Shown here piece by piece: positions 32,113 to 40,581 of a DNA stretch of 61,851 bases. The stretch's first letter is position 1, and the number at the start of each line of letters is the position of its first letter. Position numbers and translations under genes: made by a program. Location: NCBI RefSeq assembly GCF_000308535.1, contig NZ_BAFW01000252.1:1-61851 (forward strand), written 5' to 3'. The notes beneath the pieces are model-generated. The model made no database searches, had not been told where the DNA came from, and was given only the letters and a program-made list of their open reading frames with translations. Origin of the DNA: Nocardia cerradoensis NBRC 101014 (GTDB taxonomy: Bacteria; Actinomycetota; Actinomycetes; Mycobacteriales; Mycobacteriaceae).

Positions 32113-32177
32113 GCCGCGGCGCCGGGGCATTAGCGCCGCGGCGCCCGGGGCATTAGCGCCGCGGCGCCGGGGGCATA
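32113..32177. repeat. 22-23 bp tandem repeat, three copies, containing a 12-bp palindrome
   Basis: Copies at 32113-32132, 32133-32155 and 32156-32177 share GCGCCGCGGCGC (self-complementary) followed by C/GGGGCATTA. They begin directly after the gdhA stop and fill the gap to the next gene. The palindromes could fold, but there is no T run. Confidence 0.75.
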
Positions 32178-32188
32178 GGCTCGGCCTC

Positions 32189-32521
32189 GTGACCGTGGTG
32201 CGCTCGATCCTGCTCTTCGTCCTGGCCGCCCTCGCCGAGATCGGCGGGGCGTGGTTGGTGTGGCAGGGGGTGCGGGAACACCGTGGGTGGGCGTGGATGG
32301 GCGCGGGGGTGATCGCGCTGGGGCTGTACGGATTCGTCGCGACGCTGCAACCGGACGCTCATTTCGGGCGCATCCTGGCCGCGTACGGCGGCGTCTTCGT
32401 CGCGGGATCGCTGCTGTGGGGCGTCGCGTTCGACGGATTTCGTCCCGACCGATGGGATGTGGCGGGTGCGGCGGTGTGCCTGCTCGGCGTCGCGGTCATC
32501 ATGTACGCGCCGCGCGGCTGA
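32189..32521 (+). CDS. YnfA/UPF0060 family membrane protein
   Basis: 110 residues from GTG 32189, matching the family's usual 105-112. Four hydrophobic helices are evident (about 3-22, 32-50, 62-78, 88-106), with the hallmark AALAEIGGAWLVWQGVRE and GLYGFVATLQPDAHFGRILAAYGGVFVAGSLLW. The family is related to small multidrug resistance proteins; the physiological substrate is uncertain. The start was placed after the tandem repeats. Confidence 0.9.
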   Translation: MTVVRSILLFVLAALAEIGGAWLVWQGVREHRGWAWMGAGVIALGLYGFVATLQPDAHFGRILAAYGGVFVAGSLLWGVAFDGFRPDRWDVAGAAVCLLGVAVIMYAPRG

Positions 32522-32548
32522 TCCGCACCGGTCCGGCATCATCGGGAT

Positions 32549-32938
32549 ATGCCCGTTTCCGGACGTTTCCAGCCCAATCCACCGCCGGCCGTGGGCACCC
32601 GCAGCCGGGTGCTGCTGCGGTTCCGGTGCGCGGGGCGGGATTTCCTGCTCCGGCAGACGATCATCGAACCGGGCGGTGACAGTGGCTGGCACTATCACGA
32701 CGGCACCCTGTTCGTCCTGGTCACCGGCAGCACCCTGCACCACCCCGGAACCGACTGCGTACCGGTCACCTATCGCCCGGGCCGGATATTCCGCGAGCCG
32801 GCCGGCGCCGCCCACGCCCACACGGCCCGCAACCGTACGCGAAAACCCTTGCGGCTCACCGTGTTCTACGTCCTTCCGGCCGGCAGTCCGCTGTCCCGTT
32901 CGATCGGCGCACCGGAGTGCGACACGGACCGGCGGTAG
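32549..32938 (+). CDS. Cupin-domain protein
   Basis: 129 residues forming a single small beta barrel. The first cupin motif is visible as EPGGDSGWHYHDGTLFVLVTGS (metal-binding His pair) and the second as FREPAGAAHAHTARN (further His). Such proteins can be dioxygenases, isomerases or simple binding proteins; no substrate can be named. It follows the YnfA gene by 27 nt and may be co-transcribed. It converges on the HAD hydrolase gene. Confidence 0.85.
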   Translation: MPVSGRFQPNPPPAVGTRSRVLLRFRCAGRDFLLRQTIIEPGGDSGWHYHDGTLFVLVTGSTLHHPGTDCVPVTYRPGRIFREPAGAAHAHTARNRTRKPLRLTVFYVLPAGSPLSRSIGAPECDTDRR

Positions 32939-32951
32939 GCGCCGGCCGGAG

Positions 32952-33584
32952 TCAGCTCACGAGGTCGGGCAGCAGGCCGGGGAATTCGGTGAGGTCCCGC
33001 AGGACGACATCGGCACCGGCGGCCCGCAGCTCGGCCGCGTCGCACGGACCGGTGGTCACCCCGACCGCATAGGCCGAGGCGGTGCGGGCACCGCGCATAT
33101 CGCCGACATGGTCGCCCACGTACACGCTCGCCTCGTGGTCGCGCAGCGCCTGGGCCTTCTGCTCGGCCCACAGGTCGCCGATCACCGCGTCGGCCGGGAT
33201 GTCGAGGTGGGTCAGGTGCAGTTTCGCGTTCGGTTCGTATTTGCCGGTGACCACGATCACCCGGCCACCCAGCGCCCGGACCGCCGCAGCCGCCGCGCGG
33301 GCGCCGGGCAGTTCCACGGTGCCGGTGATCGCGTATTCCGGATACATCTCCCGATACAGATCGGCGACGGCCGGGACGCGCTCGGCGGGGAACCAGTTGG
33401 CCAGCTCGTGTTCCAGCGGCGGCCCGAGGCGAGTAACGACCAGATCGCTGTCGATCGGCGTGCCGGTGCGGCGCGACAATTCCCGATAGCAGGCGCGGAT
33501 GCCGGGCCGGGAGTCGATCAACGTCATATCGAGGTCGAAGCCGACCGTGAGCGGCGCCGTCGTACCGGACGGCGGGCGGATCAC
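32952..33584 (-). CDS. HAD-superfamily hydrolase (phosphoglycolate-phosphatase-like)
   Basis: 210 residues from GTG 33584, which overlaps the upstream gene's stop by 4 nt (GTGA). HAD motif I is FDLDMTLIDS, motif II VIVVTGK, motif III the Lys after EQKAQAL, and motif IV YVGDHVGDMRGA. The cap region (about 20-80) resembles phosphoglycolate phosphatases, so a small phosphorylated metabolite is the likely substrate. The frame remains open far upstream, but only this part has family resemblance, and the overlap fixes the start. Confidence 0.88.
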   Translation of the reverse strand: MIRPPSGTTAPLTVGFDLDMTLIDSRPGIRACYRELSRRTGTPIDSDLVVTRLGPPLEHELANWFPAERVPAVADLYREMYPEYAITGTVELPGARAAAAAVRALGGRVIVVTGKYEPNAKLHLTHLDIPADAVIGDLWAEQKAQALRDHEASVYVGDHVGDMRGARTASAYAVGVTTGPCDAAELRAAGADVVLRDLTEFPGLLPDLVS

Positions 33585-33985
33585 TTGGCGGGCTGGCAGG
33601 CGTCGCGCAGTGAGCACGCGCCGCAGGAGCTGCCGCAGCCACCGACCTCGGCCGGAGCGAGGCCCGCGATGGCCTCGTTCGCCGCGTTCACGCCGGCGCC
33701 CAGGGTGAACAGCGCCACGACCAACGCCACCGCGGCGGCGGCCAAACCCACCCATACGGTCGCGACCAGCGCGATCGCACCGGCGGCGGCGAGCAGCAGA
33801 CCCGCACCGACCGAAGTCGGCCCGGCGACGCGGTTGGCCACGCGATACGCCTCTTCGGTGCGCAGGGCCTCGTCGGTGTGGACACCGAAGAACCGATTGG
33901 GTGGCAGGGTGCCGGTCAGCCCGAGCACGCCCGTGACCACGGCCACGGCCGCCGGCAGAAACAGGAGGAGCGCGACCACGAACAC
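33581..33985 (-). CDS. SdpI-family membrane protein with C-terminal Cys cluster
   Basis: 134 residues from GTG 33985. Three hydrophobic segments (3-25, 58-80, 82-100) and the SdpI-like motif GTLPPNRFFGVHTDEALRTEEAYRVANRVAGP. SdpI of Bacillus gives immunity to a toxic peptide; actinobacterial relatives are uncharacterised. After the last helix come four Cys in the pattern C-x3-C-x2-C-x5-C (117, 121, 124, 130), unusual for SdpI proteins and suggestive of a metal or iron-sulfur site. It is co-transcribed with the HAD gene, whose start overlaps its stop. Confidence 0.78.
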   Translation of the reverse strand: MFVVALLLFLPAAVAVVTGVLGLTGTLPPNRFFGVHTDEALRTEEAYRVANRVAGPTSVGAGLLLAAAGAIALVATVWVGLAAAAVALVVALFTLGAGVNAANEAIAGLAPAEVGGCGSSCGACSLRDACQPAK

Positions 33986-34153
33986 CCGGAATACGGTACT
34001 CCGGTATCAAAACGTGGCGCCCGCGGGGCTCGCCGCCGCCACGAACGCCCGGCTCACCCCTTTTTGGGTGCTGACGTGCGCAGGCTCTACCCTGAGTGAC
34101 GACGTTGTCCACAGACGTTCACCAGGGGAACTCGGCGACAAGAAGGCAGGACC

Positions 34154-37060
34154 GTGCAGGACACTCGTGCAACCGATACAGCCGGCGCATCGACCGGCCG
34201 GGGTGACGGGCCCGAAAGCAGCCTGCCCACGCTTCCCGGAACCGATGTGCCCGCGCACCGCTACAACGCCGAACTGGCCGGCGCCCTGGAGAGCAAGTGG
34301 CAGCGGGTGTGGGCGGAGCGCGGCACCTTCCACGCGCCGAATCCGGTCGGCCCGCTGGCCGGCGAGACCCCGGCCGACAAGCTGTTCATCCAGGACATGT
34401 TCCCGTATCCGTCGGGTGCGGGCCTGCACGTCGGCCATCCGCTGGGCTATATCGCCACCGATGTGTTCGCGCGCTATCACCGCATGCACGGTCGCAACGT
34501 GCTGCACGCGCTGGGCTACGACGCCTTCGGCCTGCCCGCCGAGCAGTACGCGGTGCAGACCGGCGCGCATCCGCGGGTGACCACCGAATCCAATATCGCC
34601 ACCATGCAGCGCCAGCTGGACCGGCTGGGCCTGGGTCACGACCGGCGCCGCTCGTTCGCCACCACCGACCCCGAGTTCTACAAGTGGACGCAGTGGATCT
34701 TCCTGCGCATCTACAACGCCTGGTACGACACCTCGGCGAACAAGGCCCGCCCGATCGCGGAACTGGTGGCCGCCTTCGCCGCCGGCGAGCGCCCCACCCC
34801 GGACGGTCGCGCGTGGGCCGAATTGTCCCCCGCCGAACAGGGCGAGATTCTGGACTCGTATCGCCTGGTCTACCAATCGGATTCGATCGTCAACTGGTGC
34901 CCGGGTCTGGGTACGGTGCTGGCCAACGAAGAAGTCACCGCCGACGGTCGCAGTGAGCGCGGCAACTTCCCGGTGTTCCGGAAACGCCTGCGGCAGTGGA
35001 TGATGCGCATCACCGCCTACTCCGACCGCCTGGTCGACGATCTGGACCTGCTGGACTGGCCGGACAACGTGAAGGCCATGCAGCGCAACTGGATCGGGCG
35101 TTCGCGCGGCGCCGAGGTCTCGTTCGGCGCGAACGGCGAGAACATCGAGGTCTTCACCACCCGGCCCGACACGCTGTTCGGGGCGAGCTACGTGGTACTG
35201 GCTCCCGAACACGAGCTGGTGGACCGGCTGGCCGCGGCACAGTGGCCCGCCGACGTCGACGCGCGGTGGTCCTTCGACGCCGCCACGCCGGCCGAAGCCG
35301 TTGCCGCCTACCGCAAGTCGATCGCCGCCAAGTCCGATCTGGAGCGGCAGGAGAACAAGGAGAAGACCGGCGTCTTCCTGGGCGCCTACGCCACCAACCC
35401 GGTCAACGGGGCGCAGCTGCCGATCTTCATCGCCGACTACGTGCTGTCGGGCTACGGCACCGGCGCGATCATGGCGGTGCCCGGACACGACCAGCGCGAC
35501 TGGGAGTTCGCGCGAGCGTTCGGCCTGCCGATCGTGGAAGTGATTGCCGGAGGCGACATCTCGGAGTCCGCGTACTCGGGCGACGGCCTGCTGGTGAACT
35601 CCGACTACCTGAACGGGCTGGACGTCGAGACCGCCAAGGCCACCGTCGTCGAGCGCCTGGAGCGCGACGGCCACGGCAAGGGCACCATCCAGTACAAACT
35701 GCGCGACTGGCTGTTCGCCCGCCAGCGCTACTGGGGTGAGCCGTTCCCGATCGTCTACGACGAGCAGGGCGCGGCGCATCCGCTGCCGGAATCCATGCTG
35801 CCCGTGGAACTTCCGGAGGTGCGCGACTTCGCGCCGGTCACCTTCGATCCCGACGACGCCGATTCCGAACCGTCGCCGCCGCTGGCCAAGGCCACCGATT
35901 GGGTGAACGTCGAACTGGATCTGGGCGACGGGCCGAAGCTCTACCGCCGCGACACCAATGTGATGCCGCAGTGGGCGGGTAGCTCCTGGTACCAGCTGCG
36001 CTACACCGACCCGACCAATTCGGAGGCGTTCTGCGCGCCGGAGAACGAGCGCTACTGGCTGGGCCCGCGCCCGGCCGAACACGGCGCGAACGATCCCGGC
36101 GGCGTGGATCTGTACGTCGGCGGCGTGGAACACGCGGTGCTGCATCTGCTGTACGCGCGATTCTGGCAGAAGGTGCTGTTCGACCTGGACGAGGTGTCGG
36201 GCCCGGAGCCGTACCGGCGGCTGTTCAACCAGGGCTACATCCAGGCCTTCGCCTACACCGACGAGCGCGGAACCTACATTCCGGCCGCCGAGGTGGTCGA
36301 GCGGGACGGCAAGTTCTTCTGGACGAACACCTCCGGCGTGGAGATCGAGGTCTTCCAGGAGTACGGCAAGATCGGCAAATCGCTGAAGAACGCCATCTCC
36401 CCCGACGAGATGTGCGATCTGTACGGCGCGGACACCTTCCGGTTGTACGAGATGTCGATGGGCCCGCTGGACACCTCGCGTCCCTGGGCGACCAAGGATG
36501 TCGTCGGCGCGCACCGCTTCCTGCAGCGGGTGTGGCGCCTGGTGGTCGACGAGGAGTCCGGGGCCGCACGCGTCACCGACGCCGAGCCGGCCGATGCCAC
36601 ACTTCGCCTGCTGCACAAGACGATCGACGGTGTCGATGCCGACTACGCCGCCCTGCGCGACAACACCGCCGGCGCCAAGCTGATCGAGCTGACCAATCAC
36701 CTCACCAAGCAGTACCCGCAGGGCGCACCGCGCACCGTGGTGGAACCGCTGGTGCTGATGCTGGCCCCGATGGCCCCGCATATCGCCGAAGAACTGTGGG
36801 AACGCCTGGGCCACAGCACGGCGCTGGCGCACGGTCCCTTCCCGATCGCGGATCCCGCGCTGCTGGTGGAGGATTCGGTCGAATATCCGATCCAGGTCAA
36901 CGGCAAGGTCCGCAGCCGGGTCAGCGTACCGGCGGATGCCGATGCGAAGACGGTGGAGACGGCGGCGCTCGCCGACGAGAAGCTGCTGGAATTCCTGGCC
37001 GGCAAGACCCCGCGCAAGGTCATCGTCGTGCCCGGGAAGCTGGTGAACGTCGTCGCGTAA
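34154..37060 (+). CDS. leuS: Leucyl-tRNA synthetase
   Basis: 968 residues from GTG 34154. The class I HIGH motif appears as HVGH in PYPSGAGLHVGHPLGYI and the KMSKS motif as KIGKS in YGKIGKSLKNAISPDE. Between them are the zinc-like insertion, the CP1 editing domain (TTRPDTLFGASYVVLAPEH and GTGAIMAVPGHDQRDW) and the LDWPDNVKAMQRNWIGRSRGAE segment; the C-terminal domain ends PRKVIVVPGKLVNVVA. An N-terminal disordered extension of about 30 residues precedes the fold. It corresponds to Rv0041 and anchors the window's synteny. Confidence 0.98.
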   Translation: MQDTRATDTAGASTGRGDGPESSLPTLPGTDVPAHRYNAELAGALESKWQRVWAERGTFHAPNPVGPLAGETPADKLFIQDMFPYPSGAGLHVGHPLGYIATDVFARYHRMHGRNVLHALGYDAFGLPAEQYAVQTGAHPRVTTESNIATMQRQLDRLGLGHDRRRSFATTDPEFYKWTQWIFLRIYNAWYDTSANKARPIAELVAAFAAGERPTPDGRAWAELSPAEQGEILDSYRLVYQSDSIVNWCPGLGTVLANEEVTADGRSERGNFPVFRKRLRQWMMRITAYSDRLVDDLDLLDWPDNVKAMQRNWIGRSRGAEVSFGANGENIEVFTTRPDTLFGASYVVLAPEHELVDRLAAAQWPADVDARWSFDAATPAEAVAAYRKSIAAKSDLERQENKEKTGVFLGAYATNPVNGAQLPIFIADYVLSGYGTGAIMAVPGHDQRDWEFARAFGLPIVEVIAGGDISESAYSGDGLLVNSDYLNGLDVETAKATVVERLERDGHGKGTIQYKLRDWLFARQRYWGEPFPIVYDEQGAAHPLPESMLPVELPEVRDFAPVTFDPDDADSEPSPPLAKATDWVNVELDLGDGPKLYRRDTNVMPQWAGSSWYQLRYTDPTNSEAFCAPENERYWLGPRPAEHGANDPGGVDLYVGGVEHAVLHLLYARFWQKVLFDLDEVSGPEPYRRLFNQGYIQAFAYTDERGTYIPAAEVVERDGKFFWTNTSGVEIEVFQEYGKIGKSLKNAISPDEMCDLYGADTFRLYEMSMGPLDTSRPWATKDVVGAHRFLQRVWRLVVDEESGAARVTDAEPADATLRLLHKTIDGVDADYAALRDNTAGAKLIELTNHLTKQYPQGAPRTVVEPLVLMLAPMAPHIAEELWERLGHSTALAHGPFPIADPALLVEDSVEYPIQVNGKVRSRVSVPADADAKTVETAALADEKLLEFLAGKTPRKVIVVPGKLVNVVA

Positions 37061-37096
37061 TCCGTTTCCACGCTGCCCTTTTCAGGGGCTGGGAAT

Positions 37097-37915
37097 TCAG
37101 CGCGGTGGCGACAGCACGTCGTCGAGGGTGACCATCGAGAGGCGGCGCTCGCGGATGATGTCGACCAACCGGCCGTAGCAATGCGTGACGGCCGGATGGT
37201 TGGCATGGCCGATGACGATCGCCTGCGGATTGAAATACTTCGCGGCCATCTGCATCAGGAAGTCCTCGGTGACGATCGAGGAATCCGACAGCGAGCCGAA
37301 CCACAGCGTCGGAACCGTATATCCGAGATCGGCCGCGACCCGGTCCACCGCGGCGTTGTGGTACCCGTAGGGCGGGCGATAGTAGGGCGTGCCGTCCACG
37401 CCGAAGGTGTTGTGCAGGAACGTTTTCGTGCGCCGGAGCTGGTCGGCGACGGCGCTGCCGGAGATCTTGGTGAGCGCCGGATGGTCCCAGGTGTGGTTGC
37501 CCAGCTGGATCTGCCCCGAATCCACCAGGGGACGCAGCGCGTCCCGGTGCACGGTCCACGAGTCGTAGACGGCGGTCACGAAGAAGGTGAAGCGGGCACC
37601 GGTATCGCGCGCGAACCGGATATACGCCCCGACCACCTCGGGGCTCGCTCCGTCGTCCACGGTGAGCGCGAGATTCGCGCCGACGCCCGGCAGTGCGGTC
37701 ATCGTGCCCGCGGGCACCACGGCCTTCGGCCCGGTGGGCGGAGGCGGTAGCAGCGGGGGCGGAGGCGCCGGAGGCGAAATGACCGGTGCAACGGCGGGTT
37801 TCGCCCTGTCCCCGGTCGCGCTGTGGGCCGTTGTGCAGCCGGTCAAGGCGGCCGCCGTGCCCGCGGCGAGCAGCGTGAGCAGCTGCCGCCGGTTCGGCCG
37901 CGCGTCACCCATCAC
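37097..37915 (-). CDS. Polysaccharide deacetylase (NodB domain) lipoprotein
   Basis: 272 residues from GTG 37915 (ATG 37912 adjacent). The N-terminus has a twin Arg (RRQLLTLLAAG) and a lipobox LTGC at about residue 27, so it is likely exported by Tat or Sec and lipidated. A Pro-rich linker follows. NodB motifs: TVDDGA (catalytic and metal Asp), GNHTWDHP (H-x3-H) and RPPYGY. The final His motif appears as VIGHANHPA. It probably removes acetyl groups from peptidoglycan or another wall polysaccharide. Confidence 0.9.
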   Translation of the reverse strand: MMGDARPNRRQLLTLLAAGTAAALTGCTTAHSATGDRAKPAVAPVISPPAPPPPLLPPPPTGPKAVVPAGTMTALPGVGANLALTVDDGASPEVVGAYIRFARDTGARFTFFVTAVYDSWTVHRDALRPLVDSGQIQLGNHTWDHPALTKISGSAVADQLRRTKTFLHNTFGVDGTPYYRPPYGYHNAAVDRVAADLGYTVPTLWFGSLSDSSIVTEDFLMQMAAKYFNPQAIVIGHANHPAVTHCYGRLVDIIRERRLSMVTLDDVLSPPR

Positions 37916-38010
37916 GGTGTCGCCCCTGGTAGGAGGTCATTTCTGCCCTAAGCTACCGCACCCTCGGCGCCATCGCCACTCGCGCGCCCGTCGTTCCGGC
38001 GCGTCGGCCC

Positions 38011-38082
38011 CTGCGCCGGCGGGGCCGATCCACCCTGCGCCGGCGGGGCCGATCCACCCTGCGTCGGCGGCGCCGATCCGGC
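38011..38082. repeat. 24-bp tandem repeat, three copies
   Basis: The unit CTGCGCCGGCGGGGCCGATC plus four bases starts at 38011, 38035 and 38059; the first two copies are identical and the third has diverged. It lies between the deacetylase start and the SDR stop, with no gene in it. Confidence 0.8.
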
Positions 38083-38091
38083 AGCGCCGAT

Positions 38092-38802
38092 TCAGCGGGC
38101 GATCGGACGCAGCACGATCTCGGTCGGGTGTGCGTCGCGGGGCGTCTCGACGGCATTGCGGACGGCACGGGCGACGGTCGCCGCGGTGAGGAATTCGCCG
38201 GGGTGGTAATCCCGCTCCTCGGAGGCGACGATCGCGCGCTGCATGTCGGTGTCGATGCGCCCCGGATGGACGGAGGTGACGCGCAGGTTCGGTTCCTCCA
38301 GCCGCAGCGCGTCACCGAAGGCGCGCAGCCCGAACTTGCTCGCGGCGTACACACCCCAGCCCGGGTTGGCGCGCAGGCCGGCGCCCGAATTGATCAGCAC
38401 CACATGCCCGTTCGCGGCGCGCAGCGCGGGCAGTAGCAGCCGGGTCAGCTCGGCGACGGCGATCAGATTGGCTTCCAAGGTGTTTCGCCACTGCTCGACC
38501 GAGGATTCGGCGATCGATCCGAGTTCGGCGACACCCGCGTTGTGCACCAGTACGTCCAGACGCTCGATCGACGCCGTGGCGGCGGGCAGCGCGGCGTAAT
38601 CGGTCAGATCGACCGGCCACGGTTCGGCATCGGGAAGTTCCGTCCGGATCGCCGCCAGCGATTCCGCAGAGCGCGCGCCCAGCAGCAGCCGGTGCGTTCC
38701 CGCCAGCTCCCGCGCGATCGCGGCCCCCAGGCCCCGGCCGGCGCCGGTGATCAAGGCGGTCGGCACATCCTGTGCGGCAGAGGATTCCGAAGTTGCGGCC
38801 AT
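38092..38802 (-). CDS. Short-chain dehydrogenase/reductase
   Basis: 236 residues from ATG 38802. Classical SDR layout: nucleotide motif TGAGRGLG (19-26), NAG motif HNAG (87-90), catalytic Ser of INSGAG and the Y-x3-K motif VYAASKFG (Tyr152, Lys156). GARS after the second strand suggests NADPH preference. The substrate is unknown. The gene is flanked on both sides by 24-bp tandem repeats (38011-38082 and 38837-38925). A longer open frame upstream runs antisense to the next gene and is not real. Confidence 0.9.
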   Translation of the reverse strand: MAATSESSAAQDVPTALITGAGRGLGAAIARELAGTHRLLLGARSAESLAAIRTELPDAEPWPVDLTDYAALPAATASIERLDVLVHNAGVAELGSIAESSVEQWRNTLEANLIAVAELTRLLLPALRAANGHVVLINSGAGLRANPGWGVYAASKFGLRAFGDALRLEEPNLRVTSVHPGRIDTDMQRAIVASEERDYHPGEFLTAATVARAVRNAVETPRDAHPTEIVLRPIAR

Positions 38803-38836
38803 GTGCTCACCGTAGACCCCCACCCGCCCCGGGCAT

Positions 38837-38925
38837 CGCGGCGCTACGCACCGGCACTGTCGCGGCGCTACGCACGGCACTGTCAAGGCGCTACGCACCG
38901 GCACTGTCGCGGCGCTACGCACCGG
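38837..38925. repeat. 24-bp tandem repeat, nearly four copies, in a 393-bp gene-free stretch
   Basis: Units of CGCGGCGCTACGCACCGGCA plus four bases begin at 38837, 38861, 38884 and 38908 (periods 24, 23 and 24; the last copy is partial). The copies are nearly identical, implying recent expansion. The rest of 38803-39195 holds no convincing gene; only the final GGGAA before the hydrolase ATG looks functional. Confidence 0.85.
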
Positions 38926-39195
38926 GGAGGCACGTCCCGGACAATCACACCGCCGCGAGCGGACATCTGTCGTCCACCGGTGGCGAGCCCCGGCCGATGG
39001 GTGTAATCCAGATTCGAGCGACCGGCCACAGCGGCGGTCGGGGGACGAACACCGCGCGGGACGACGAACGAGGCGATGAGGGTGGACACTGCCGAACAGG
39101 TGACCGGGCCGGACCATGCCCCAGCAGCGGCCGGTGTGCGGCACGCGACGCCCGGGCGGCGCGCATATCTGAAGGTGACGTCGCAGAATAGGGAA

Positions 39196-40530
39196 ATGAA
39201 CGGTCCCGGCTTCACCCCCACCCAACTGGCTGCCCGGGCCTCCTATCTGCTCCGCGGCAACGATCTGGGGACCATGACCAGCGCGGCCCCGAAGCTCTAT
39301 CCCCACATGTGGAGCTGGGACGCCGCCTTCGTCGCGGTCGGCCTGGCGCCGCTGAGTGTGGAGCGGGCCGTGGTCGAACTCGACACCCTGCTGTCGGCGC
39401 AGTGGCGCAACGGGATGATCCCGCACATCGTGTTCGCCAACGGGGTGGACGGCTATTTCCCGGGACCGAGCCGGTGGGAGTGCCGCCGGCTGGCCACGAA
39501 CGCTCCCGCCGGTCCCGATACGTCGGGCATCACCCAGCCGCCGGTGCACGCGATCGCGGTTCAGCGCATCCTCGACCACTCCCGGCGCCACGGCCGCACC
39601 ACCCGGGCGGTGGCCGCGGAATTCCTGGATCGGCGCTGGGTCGATCTGATGCGCTGGCATCGCTGGCTGGCTCATGCCCGTGACCCCAAACAGCACGGCC
39701 GGATCACGCTGTATCACGGCTGGGAATCCGGAATGGACAATTCGCCGCGATGGGATCGCGCCTACGCCAACGTGGTGGTCGGCGATCTGCCGCCGTACCG
39801 GCGAGCCGATATCGACGTGGTCGACCCGGCGCAGCGTCCCTCCGATCGCGAATACGACCGCTACCTGTGGCTTGTGGAACAAATGCGCCGTTGTGGATAC
39901 GACGATTTTCAGCTCGCCTCGACGATGAGTTTCGCTGTGGAGGATGTCTTCGTCACCGCCGTCTTCGCGCTGGCCTGTGAGGTGCTGGCCGGAATCGGGG
40001 AGGACTACCGCATGCCGCACGCCGACGTGCGCGAGCTCTACGAGTGGGCCGACTATTTCCGCGCCGGCGTGATCGCCACCGCCGACCCGCGCTCCGGCGC
40101 CGCACGCGACTTCGACCTGCGCGCCGACGAGTGGATCGGCACCGAGACGCTGGCCATGTTCGCACCGCTGCTGTGCGGTGGACTGCCACGCGCCACCGAA
40201 CGCAGCCTGCTGCGGCTGTTCGAGGGACCGCGCTTCTGCGGGCACCCCGATCTGCGCTACGCGCTGCCGCCCTCGACCTCGCCGGTGTCGAAGGATTTCC
40301 GCCCGCGCGAATACTGGCGCGGACCGGTGTGGCCGGTGATGAGCTGGCTGTTCTCCTGGGTCTTCGCCCGCCGCGGCTGGGCCGAACGGTCCTTCATGCT
40401 GCGTGCGGAAGGTTTGCGGCAGGCGGGCGACGGCAGCTTCGCGGAGTACTACGACCCCTTCACCGGAGACCCACTGGGGAGCATGCAGCAGTCGTGGACG
40501 GCGGCCGCGGTCCTCGACTGGCTCGGATGA
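39196..40530 (+). CDS. ggh: Glucosylglycerate hydrolase (GH63-type, MGH1-like)
   Basis: 444 residues from ATG 39196. The (alpha/alpha)6 hydrolase shows MWSWDAAFVAVGL, GWESGMDNSPRWD with Asp181, and SFAEYYDPFTG with Glu417. These positions agree within two residues with the catalytic Asp182 and Glu419 I recall for Mycobacterium hassiacum GgH, whose length is also about 446. The enzyme hydrolyses glucosylglycerate, a compatible solute stored under nitrogen limitation, to glucose and glycerate. An earlier in-frame start at 39076 has no fold support. The symbol rests on this resemblance. Confidence 0.88.
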   Translation: MNGPGFTPTQLAARASYLLRGNDLGTMTSAAPKLYPHMWSWDAAFVAVGLAPLSVERAVVELDTLLSAQWRNGMIPHIVFANGVDGYFPGPSRWECRRLATNAPAGPDTSGITQPPVHAIAVQRILDHSRRHGRTTRAVAAEFLDRRWVDLMRWHRWLAHARDPKQHGRITLYHGWESGMDNSPRWDRAYANVVVGDLPPYRRADIDVVDPAQRPSDREYDRYLWLVEQMRRCGYDDFQLASTMSFAVEDVFVTAVFALACEVLAGIGEDYRMPHADVRELYEWADYFRAGVIATADPRSGAARDFDLRADEWIGTETLAMFAPLLCGGLPRATERSLLRLFEGPRFCGHPDLRYALPPSTSPVSKDFRPREYWRGPVWPVMSWLFSWVFARRGWAERSFMLRAEGLRQAGDGSFAEYYDPFTGDPLGSMQQSWTAAAVLDWLG

Positions 40531-40581
40531 GTCACACGTAAACACTGGTCACAACCGCCTCGGCTGCTTACTCTCGTAGCC

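Noticed and set aside
34007..36832. A very long minus-strand open frame across leuS
   Set aside because: It is antisense to leuS, whose domains and motifs are unambiguous; its translation is low-complexity and matches no family. Such mirror frames are common in high-GC DNA.
38837..38925. Possible CRISPR array
   Set aside because: The 24-bp units are contiguous, without unique spacers, and no cas gene is present; it is a tandem repeat. The same holds for the repeats at 38011 and 42081.
38803..40545. Upstream extension of the SDR frame to over 800 residues
   Set aside because: The extra part runs antisense to the glucosylglycerate hydrolase gene and through tandem repeats; the SDR fold begins at the ATG at 38802.
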